From Vicinamibacteria bacterium (GTDB lineage: Bacteria; Acidobacteriota; Vicinamibacteria; Fen-336; JAGNNV01): a stretch of 6,366 nucleotides of DNA. Location of the stretch: positions 1 to 6,366 of the forward strand of contig JAENWE010000350.1 of assembly GCA_016650185.1 (NCBI GenBank), read 5' to 3'. The notes under the pieces are model-generated. The model saw only the letters and a list, made by a program, of their open reading frames with translations, was not told the origin of the DNA and made no database searches. A program made the position numbers and the translations under genes. Shown in pieces: positions 1-5,049 of the stretch; within the stretch, counting starts at the first letter, position 1; each line of letters opens with the position of its first letter.

Positions 1-1
1 C

Positions 2-23
2 GGGGGACGCACCGGGGACGCAC
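2..23. repeat. two-copy 11-bp tandem repeat
   Basis: Two adjacent 11-bp units, GGGGGACGCAC (2-12) and CGGGGACGCAC (13-23), differ only at their first base. A partial echo (GACGCC) follows at 24-29. The next stretch reads CCACTTTTCGACACC at about 42-56. Short GGGGAC-type boxes of this kind occur in intergenic REP-like sequences of some GC-rich bacteria, but the window begins here, so the array may be cut and its true extent is unknown. I see no gene in it. Confidence 0.5.
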
Positions 24-61
24 GACGCCCCGAACCCCGCGCCACTTTTCGACACCTTGCA

Positions 62-90
62 CAGTATCACAGAACATGGGTATGATACTG
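62..90. repeat. perfect 8-bp inverted repeat (possible operator or hairpin)
   Basis: CAGTATCA (62-69) and TGATACTG (83-90) are exact reverse complements separated by 13 bases. No T-run follows, so a terminator is unlikely. The half-sites are roughly two helical turns apart (21 bp start to start), which would suit a dimeric repressor, or the sequence may be a recombinase arm site close to the tRNA scar. It lies in the AT-richest part of the window. The function is not known. Confidence 0.45.
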
Positions 91-164
91 AAATAAAGCC
101 GCTTATGAGATCAGAAGGCGTGAGGACACGAGAGGTAGTGGAAAGGCACGAAAGATGCCTGTCT

Positions 165-214
165 CCTGCTTGGGGTGCAGGGGGTCGGAGGTTCAAATCC
201 TCCCATCCCGACCA
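165..214 (+). tRNA. tRNA-Pro(GGG) 3' half only (truncated; putative att site)
   Basis: The sequence shows a complete 3' half of a tRNA. The anticodon stem is CCTGC (165-169) paired with GCAGG (177-181). The loop TTGGGGT (170-176) holds the anticodon GGG at 172-174, followed by G, as in proline tRNAs. The variable loop is 182-186. The T-arm is GGAGG/CCTCC (187-191 and 199-203) around TTCAAAT. The acceptor strand CATCCCG is 204-210, followed by discriminator A and an encoded CCA (212-214). The matching 5' acceptor strand CGGGATG and a D-arm should start near 138, but 138-164 has neither. This is therefore not a working tRNA. A fragment that begins exactly at the anticodon stem matches the usual crossover segment of tRNA-targeting tyrosine recombinases. 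Confidence 0.8.
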
Positions 215-222
215 TTCTTATG

Positions 223-267
223 CTGGGGGGCCGCAATGGCTAACGGAGTTCCTGCTTAGCCCCCCAG
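223..267. repeat. 9-bp inverted repeat with 27-nt loop
   Basis: CTGGGGGGC (223-231) pairs exactly with GCCCCCCAG (259-267), starting 8 bases after the CCA of the tRNA fragment. The stem is very GC-rich, the loop is long (27 nt), and no T-run follows. It could be a leftover transcript end of the original tRNA gene or a structure tied to the recombination site. I cannot tell which. Confidence 0.4.
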
Positions 268-282
268 ACCCCCGTTCGCTCC

Positions 283-301
283 GGCGGGAGTGAATCCCGC
301 C
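283..301. repeat. 7-bp GC-rich hairpin
   Basis: GGCGGGA (283-289) and TCCCGCC (295-301) form a perfect 7-bp stem with the 5-nt loop GTGAA. The geometry resembles the stem of an intrinsic terminator, but no T-tract follows, so termination is doubtful. It lies in the stretch 215-442, where I see no coding region. Confidence 0.35.
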
Positions 302-442
302 TCCGCTCAGGCGCCCGGGGCGATAGGGGGCTCTGAAGCCGCCACTCGCATCTGCCCTGTCTCAGTCAGGCCAAATGCCAAGACTGCGGGGTGCGTTGGG
401 CCGGGGAACAACTCCCAAAAGGTCCCGGCTAGAATGGGCGAC

Positions 443-606
443 ATGGCACCCTTGCGGATTCGCCTGATGATGGTCTTGATCGGAGCCGCGCTGGCCGCTC
501 CGCTGGTCCGGTTGTCGGGCGCGTGCGCCAACGACCCTATGTGCGCAAGATCGAAAACCGGATCTTTCTGACCACGGCCGAAAATGATGGCGCGCGACTC
601 TTCAGG
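443..606 (+). pseudogene. possible decayed 5' remnant of a fourth propeller gene
   Basis: Two short pieces in different frames look like parts of one lost gene. From ATG 443, one frame gives a signal-peptide-like start: basic LRIR, then a hydrophobic run with LIGAALAAPLV, then ACAND, before stopping at 569-571. An in-frame ATG at 434 is an alternative. From about 541, the next frame reads NRIFLTTAENDGARLF, close to the first-blade strand DRIFLNIAEN of propeller C (residues 74-83). The stretch between signal peptide and first blade, about 40 codons with WPxWRG in intact paralogues, is missing. The second frame reads on to a stop at 655-657, overlapping the 3' end of propeller A. No clear ribosome site precedes 434 or 443. 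The match is only about 10-20 residues, so chance cannot be excluded. The rest of 215-607 shows no gene. Confidence 0.35.
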
Positions 607-607
607 C

Positions 608-1996
608 TCAGCGGGCGCCCGCGTCGCCAGGCTGGGGAGTCTTCTTGCCTTGGGTAACCGAATTGCTTCGGGAGGCCGTTCCTATCGCGATGAGCTCATT
701 GTCGCTCCGGAGGAGCAGAAGGCCGTTTGCGACAATCGGCGAGGCCATGAAGCGGCCGTCGAGATGGTTCCTGGCCAGGATCTCGAACTCTCGCGACGCT
801 TTGAGGACGACGGTCTCGCCGTTCTCACTCACGAAATAGACCTTGCCGTCGCCGGCGATGGGCGCGGCGGTGTAGAGATTCCCGGTCCGGCCTTGAAAGA
901 GACGCTTCCCGGTCCCGGCGTCGGCGGCCTGGAGGATACCGGCATCGCTCGCCAGGTACACGACGCCCTGGTACTGAACGACCGAGGAGACGTAGGGCGC
1001 TCCGGTCGCCACGTGCCACACCACGTTCTTGGTTCCGGCGATGTCTCCGCGGCCCCCCGGACGGATCGCCATGTACGGCCCACTGCGATATCCGCGGCTG
1101 GTGAAGATCACGCCATCCCCGAAAGACGGCACCGGGATGGGGAATTGGTTCGGCTCGTCGTAGAACCAAAGGCGTTCTCCAGTCTTCGGGTCATAGCCCT
1201 CGATGCGCTCGCTCGAGTTCACGACGAGCTCATCGCCCTGTGAGCCCGAGACCACGGTCGGCGTGCTGTAGGAGTGGAGTCCCTTTCCGCGGTCGGCCTT
1301 CCAAACCTGCTTGCCGGTTCGTTTATCGAGAGCGAGGAGGTACGACGCGGGGTTGTGGTCGCAGAGAAGGATAAGAGTGTTGCCGTAGAGCGTCGGCGAA
1401 CTCGAGTGACCCCAGGTGATCGCGTAGGGACCGTACTCTTTTCCGAGGTGCCTTTGCCAGACGAGCGTGCCCTTGAAATCGAGAGCCACTATCTGCCCGG
1501 TCCCGAACCAGGCGTAGATGAGCTTGCCATCGGTGCTCGGGCTCGGATTTGCGAGGTTCGTCTTGCGGTGCACCTCGGGTAGAGAGTCGGCGGTGCGCTC
1601 CGCAGGCAGACGATATTGCCAGAGGCGCCGGCCGTTGATGCGATCGTACGCCTCGACGAGGAAGACCACGCCCTCCTCCAGCGCTCCGCCCATCGAGCGC
1701 TCTTCGGGAAAGGCGCCGCCTTGTCCGAGGGTCGGATGGTTTCCCGGGCGTACATCGCCCCGCCCGATCTGAGACGTCACGATCACGAGATCGCCGAACG
1801 CGATCGGCGAAGAGATTCCCTGCCCCCCCAGCGGAGCCCGCCAGGCGACGTTGTTGTCCTTGCCCCAGGTGAGCGGAAGACCGGCTTCCGGGCTCACGCC
1901 GTTTCGGTCGGGGCCGCGCCACTCGGGCCAGTCCTGGGCGCTCGCGAGTGCGCAGGGGATGACTAGACTCAGGACGGTCGAAGCAACTCTCTTCAT
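608..1996 (-). CDS. secreted PQQ-like beta-propeller protein A
   Basis: This encodes 462 aa, a BamB/PQQ-like eight-bladed type propeller likely exported to the periplasm. The start at 1996 is chosen because it is followed directly by a signal peptide (residues 1-20, ending ALASA) and preceded by GAGGAGG six bases upstream. The frame runs open to an ATG at 2116, but that would add 40 unrelated residues before the signal. The mature protein starts QDWPEWRGP, the N-terminal mark of this family. Blade-type motifs (D..TG...W) recur: AYDRINGRRLW (116-126), ALDFKGTLVW (171-180), ALDKRTGKQVW (222-232), GYDPKTGERLW (267-277), and a degenerate AADAGTGKRLF (357-367). The C-terminus has a short polar tail (about 441-462) with no domain. 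It is paralogous to propeller C. No haem motif or dehydrogenase active site was recognised, so binding or scaffolding is more likely than catalysis. The ligand is unknown. Confidence 0.9.
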   Translation of the reverse strand: MKRVASTVLSLVIPCALASAQDWPEWRGPDRNGVSPEAGLPLTWGKDNNVAWRAPLGGQGISSPIAFGDLVIVTSQIGRGDVRPGNHPTLGQGGAFPEERSMGGALEEGVVFLVEAYDRINGRRLWQYRLPAERTADSLPEVHRKTNLANPSPSTDGKLIYAWFGTGQIVALDFKGTLVWQRHLGKEYGPYAITWGHSSSPTLYGNTLILLCDHNPASYLLALDKRTGKQVWKADRGKGLHSYSTPTVVSGSQGDELVVNSSERIEGYDPKTGERLWFYDEPNQFPIPVPSFGDGVIFTSRGYRSGPYMAIRPGGRGDIAGTKNVVWHVATGAPYVSSVVQYQGVVYLASDAGILQAADAGTGKRLFQGRTGNLYTAAPIAGDGKVYFVSENGETVVLKASREFEILARNHLDGRFMASPIVANGLLLLRSDNELIAIGTASRSNSVTQGKKTPQPGDAGAR

Positions 1997-2118
1997 GGGG
2001 GGCCTCCTCGGTGAGTTCCCATTGTAAGGCCCGACGCTCCATCGCCGCCGCCACCCCAGGGGCTTCGACGAAAGGGTGCTCAGAGTGACCGAGCGAAGTC
2101 GCCTATCCTCGACCACCG
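1997..2118. promoter_or_regulatory. divergent promoter region between propellers A and B
   Basis: This 122-bp spacer must hold the promoters of both divergent genes. For A (minus strand) there is a strong ribosome site (complement of 2003-2009) and a -10-like TACAAT (complement of 2021-2026), which would give a very short leader. No good -35 is visible. For B (plus strand) there is no Shine-Dalgarno sequence. A weak TATCCT (2104-2109) ends 9 bases before the ATG, which would give an almost leaderless transcript. The promoter calls are weak; the spacer itself is certain. Confidence 0.4.
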
Positions 2119-3558
2119 ATGTCTGATCTGATCAAAGCATCCGCGCTGAGTCTGGCGACCCTTCTTCTCTTGAGCGGTGCGCCTCGGGTCGGAACTTCGG
2201 ACCCAGGAGCCCGCGACTGGCCGATGTGGGGCGGCACGCCGGAGCGCAACATGGTGTCGAGCGCCACCGGATTGCCCTCCGAGTGGGACGTGGCCACAAT
2301 GAAGAACATCAAGTGGGTGGCCGAGCTTGGCTCGCCAAGCTATGGCAACCCGGTGGTCTCGTCCGGCAAGGTCTTCGTCGGCACGAACAACGAAGGTTTG
2401 CGCGATCCGAAACAGCCGGGCGATCGCGGTGTGCTCATGGCCTTTCGTGAGGACACGGGTGAGTTCTTGTGGCAGCACACTCACGAGAAGCTCGAATCGG
2501 GTCAGGCGAACGATTGGCCCTATCAGGGCGTTGCCTCGTCTCCACTGGTAGACGGCGCCCGGCTCTACTACGTCAGCAATCGTGGCGTGCTGTGGTGCCT
2601 TGACGTCGAGGGTTTTCGTGACCACGAGAACGACGGTCCGATCACCCATGAGGTCCTTACCGGGCCCGGCGATCCCGATGTGATTTGGGCCTTCGACATG
2701 ATCAAGGAGGTGGGCGCCTTCCCGCACAACCTCGCGAATTCCTCACCCGCGATGTCGGGAGATCTGGTGTTCGTCAGCACCTCGAACGGGCACGACGAGA
2801 GCCACGTCAAGGTTCCGCGGCCGCAGGCGCCGGCGGTGATCGCCGTTCACAAGTTGACCGGCAAGCTGGTGTGGGCGGACAATTCGGTAGGCGATCGGAT
2901 TCTTCACGGCCAGTGGTCTTCGCCTGCGGTGGGGATGATCGGCGGGGTGAGGCAACTGGTTTCCGCGCAGGGCGACGGGTGGGTGCGTGGCTACGAAGCG
3001 CAGACCGGCAGGAAACTATGGGAGTTCGATACGAACCCCAAGGACGCGGTCTGGCCGAAGTCCAGAAACGAGTTGATCGCAACCCCGGTGATCGTCGGCG
3101 ATCGTGTCTACATCGGCAACGGACAGGACCCCGAGCACGGGGAAGGCGCCGGCAATTTCCACGCGATCGACGGGACAAAGCGAGGGGATATCACCGAAGC
3201 TGGCAGGCTCTGGACCTTCAGCGATATCCGCCGCACCGTCTCCACCGCGGCGGTTTCGGACGGTCTCCTTTACATCTCCGACTTCAGCGGCTTTCTCTAT
3301 TGTCTCGACGCGGCGAGCGGCAGGGCGGTCTGGAAGCACGACCTGTTCTCGGCGGTGTGGGGATCGCCCCTGGTCGCCGACGGCAAGGTCTATCTCGGCG
3401 ACGAAGATGGCGACGTGGCGGTGCTCGTGCACGGACGGGAAAAGAAGGTCCTGGCCGAAATGAACATGGGGGGCTCGGTGTACGGAACTCTCACGCCTGC
3501 GAACGGAGCGATGTTCCTGAACACTCAGAACCGGCTTTTCGCGATCGCGGTGAAATAA
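2119..3558 (+). CDS. secreted PQQ-like beta-propeller protein B (HGQWSSPA subfamily)
   Basis: This encodes 479 aa with an N-terminal signal peptide (hydrophobic core LSLATLLLLSGA, about residues 10-21) and then a propeller. The mature start carries DWPMWGGTPERN (33-44), a variant of the WPxWRG signature. Further motifs I associate with this subfamily are AFPHNLANSSP (200-210), LHGQWSSPA (262-270), GQDPEHGEG (335-343), TKRGDIT (353-359) and GDEDGDV (427-433). Blade motifs of the TG..W type include HKLTGKLVW (244-252), AQTGRKLW (294-301) and DAASGRAVW (397-405). It differs from A and C throughout and so is not a recent duplicate of either. Start 2119 is the ATG directly before the signal peptide, but it lacks a ribosome site. 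The gene ends 15 bp from the convergent propeller C. A periplasmic binding or scaffold role is inferred; no catalytic site was recognised. Confidence 0.9.
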   Translation: MSDLIKASALSLATLLLLSGAPRVGTSDPGARDWPMWGGTPERNMVSSATGLPSEWDVATMKNIKWVAELGSPSYGNPVVSSGKVFVGTNNEGLRDPKQPGDRGVLMAFREDTGEFLWQHTHEKLESGQANDWPYQGVASSPLVDGARLYYVSNRGVLWCLDVEGFRDHENDGPITHEVLTGPGDPDVIWAFDMIKEVGAFPHNLANSSPAMSGDLVFVSTSNGHDESHVKVPRPQAPAVIAVHKLTGKLVWADNSVGDRILHGQWSSPAVGMIGGVRQLVSAQGDGWVRGYEAQTGRKLWEFDTNPKDAVWPKSRNELIATPVIVGDRVYIGNGQDPEHGEGAGNFHAIDGTKRGDITEAGRLWTFSDIRRTVSTAAVSDGLLYISDFSGFLYCLDAASGRAVWKHDLFSAVWGSPLVADGKVYLGDEDGDVAVLVHGREKKVLAEMNMGGSVYGTLTPANGAMFLNTQNRLFAIAVK

Positions 3559-3573
3559 ATCGGGGCGATGTCT

Positions 3574-4854
3574 TCAGGGCCGGGCTCTGCGCTTGCCCAC
3601 CGCCCACAGCGCCCCGGTGGTGCGGATGAAGATCTGCCCCTCCGAAATGGCCGGGGAACTGAGAGTGTAGTCGTCGAAACCGTTCTCGGCCATGATCTCA
3701 AAATTCGGGCCGGCCTTGACCACGCTCGTGAGCCCATCCTCGTTGGTGACGTAAAGCTTCCCGTCGGCGAGAACGAATGAACCGCTATAGGTACCCGGGC
3801 GCAGTCGCTGTTGTCCGTAGATTTCCTTACCCGTCTTCGCCTCGAGACACCACATGATGCCCCGGTCGTTGACCACATAGGTATATGTCCCGTCGGTCAC
3901 TGGAGTGGGAACGTCGGGCCCGTTCTCGAATGACCACATCAGGTGGGACGATGTGACGTCGCCTCGTCCGCCGGACCTCAGCACGAGCATCGGCCGCACT
4001 CGGGTGGGGGCGATGATCATCTCGCCATGAACCACGGGCGAGGCCACGATGCGGTAGGCGCCGTTGTTCGTCGGATTCAGGCCCTCGGCGCGCCACAGCT
4101 CTTTCCCGGTCCCGAGGTCGTGCCCGGTGACCACATCGCCGCCGGTGACGACCACCTCGACGTTGTTGCCATAGCGAAGCAGGGCGGGCGTGGTGTAGGA
4201 GTCCGGCGACTCCTGTCGGGCGGTGGTCGGGCGCTCAACCCGCCAAAGCGTCTTGCCGGACTTCTTGTCGATCCGAAGCAGGTAGGACGGATCGTCCGTC
4301 TTCATGCCGTGCAGCACCTGCACATATAGAGAATCTTCGTGCAGCATGGGCGACGACCCGTACCCCCAGTTCAACCCGAACTGGCCGTAGTCCTTCTGGA
4401 TGTCGCGCATCCAGAGCTCTTTGCCGGTGAAGTCGAAGGCCTTCAAGATCCCGGTGCCGGTCATGATCCACACGCTCTTGCCGTCCGTTACCGGCGAGGG
4501 GGTCGACATGTTCTGCTTGCGCTGCCTGTGGTCGCCGTCGCTCAGATGCTGTTTCCACAGCGGTACTCCCTGGTTGCGATCGACCGCCCACAGAAACAGG
4601 CTGCCGTTCTCCGCGATGTTCAGGAAGATGCGATCACCCCACACTATCGGTGTTGAACCCGAGAGGGCGGGGAGGGCCAGCTTCCACGCGATGTTCTCGG
4701 TGGCTGACCAGTGGACGGGAAGATTCGTCTCCGAACTGATCCCGTTGGCCGACGGCCCTCTCCACTGCGGCCAGTTATCGGCTCGGACTTCAGCAGGACC
4801 CGCAGCCAGCATCAACGCCGCCGCAAGTCCGAATCGCCGCAAGTTCTCGGTCAT
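3574..4854 (-). CDS. secreted PQQ-like beta-propeller protein C
   Basis: This encodes 426 aa and is paralogous to propeller A. Start 4854 is chosen because GGAGG lies nine bases upstream and a signal peptide follows (residues 1-25, ending EVRA). An upstream in-frame ATG at 5004 would add 50 non-conserved residues. The mature protein begins DNWPQWRGPSANGIS. Shared landmarks with A are NIAWKLALP (54-62; NVAWRAPLG in A), DYGQFGLNWGYGSSP (155-169; EYGPYAITWGHSSSP in A), SYLLRIDKKSGKTLW (190-204) and RSGGRGDV (293-300; RPGGRGDI in A). Other blade motifs are AFDFTGKELW (139-148), GHDLGTGKELW (244-254) and CLEAKTGKEIY (336-346). It is 36 aa shorter than A, mainly because it lacks A's insert near 80-110 and its C-terminal tail. 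It is transcribed divergently from the TonB receptor. The likely location is the periplasm; the ligand is unknown. Confidence 0.9.
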   Translation of the reverse strand: MTENLRRFGLAAALMLAAGPAEVRADNWPQWRGPSANGISSETNLPVHWSATENIAWKLALPALSGSTPIVWGDRIFLNIAENGSLFLWAVDRNQGVPLWKQHLSDGDHRQRKQNMSTPSPVTDGKSVWIMTGTGILKAFDFTGKELWMRDIQKDYGQFGLNWGYGSSPMLHEDSLYVQVLHGMKTDDPSYLLRIDKKSGKTLWRVERPTTARQESPDSYTTPALLRYGNNVEVVVTGGDVVTGHDLGTGKELWRAEGLNPTNNGAYRIVASPVVHGEMIIAPTRVRPMLVLRSGGRGDVTSSHLMWSFENGPDVPTPVTDGTYTYVVNDRGIMWCLEAKTGKEIYGQQRLRPGTYSGSFVLADGKLYVTNEDGLTSVVKAGPNFEIMAENGFDDYTLSSPAISEGQIFIRTTGALWAVGKRRARP

Positions 4855-5049
4855 GGTTAAGGTCCTCCCGGCCGGCGGGGACAGCCCGCCCTGCCGCGCG
4901 GCATTCGGAGACGAGGCTACCAGACCGGTGACCACAAGCGGTGCATTAGCGTGCGCTCGCCCTGCCCAGGTACAACAGGTTGAACACGGACCGCCGACGG
5001 TCAATGCGGCTGCGGGATTATCAAACCCGAGCGAATAGTATCGGCGACC
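4855..5049. promoter_or_regulatory. divergent promoter region between propeller C and the TonB receptor
   Basis: This 195-bp spacer separates two divergent genes. On the minus strand it carries the ribosome site of propeller C (complement of 4864-4868), a -10-like GATAAT (complement of 5017-5022) and a -35-like TTGACC (complement of 4999-5004). These boxes do not form one well-spaced pair. On the plus strand TAGTAT (5036-5041) is a weak -10 candidate very near the receptor start. I looked for a Fur-type operator and found only the short GATTATC at 5016-5022, which is not enough to call one. Shared regulation of both genes is possible. Confidence 0.4.

Larger units (their letters stand above)
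1..214. mobile_element. putative terminal segment of an integrated element, ending at a tRNA scar
   Basis: The stretch to the left of the tRNA-Pro fragment has no convincing gene. By hand count 61-160 is about 46% GC, clearly poorer than the genes to the right. In the standard layout of tRNA-integrating islands and prophages, the intact tRNA is rebuilt at the integrase end and a displaced 3' fragment marks the far end. With the fragment on the plus strand, the element would lie to the left and the ordinary chromosome to the right. No integrase or cargo gene is visible here, so this is an inference from the scar and base composition. The left end is outside the window. Confidence 0.35.

Noticed and set aside
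57..293. 78-codon plus-strand frame across the tRNA fragment
   Set aside because: Its middle is just translated tRNA (GGRRFKSSHPDH-like strings are typical of this artefact), and there is no ribosome site or recognisable domain.
307..531. 74-codon minus-strand frame
   Set aside because: No ribosome site or domain was recognised. It overlaps the better-supported plus-strand propeller remnant.
584..1243. 219-codon plus-strand frame
   Set aside because: Antisense to propeller A, whose signal peptide and repeated blade motifs are convincing. Long antisense frames are expected in GC-rich genes.
1997..2116. N-terminal extension of propeller A to ATG 2116
   Set aside because: It would place 40 unrelated residues before a normal signal peptide. 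ATG 1996 has a strong ribosome site.
2080..2727. 215-codon minus-strand frame
   Set aside because: Antisense to the start of propeller B and crosses the promoter spacer. No domain was recognised.
2685..3629. 314-codon plus-strand frame
   Set aside because: A shifted frame inside propeller B, rich in Arg and Gly with no family features. It is a GC-codon shadow.
4855..5004. N-terminal extension of propeller C to ATG 5004
   Set aside because: The added 50 residues precede the signal peptide and the GGAGG ribosome site for 4854.
5012..5026. Fur box upstream of the receptor
   Set aside because: Only GATTATC is present; there is no second or third hexamer in the expected arrangement.
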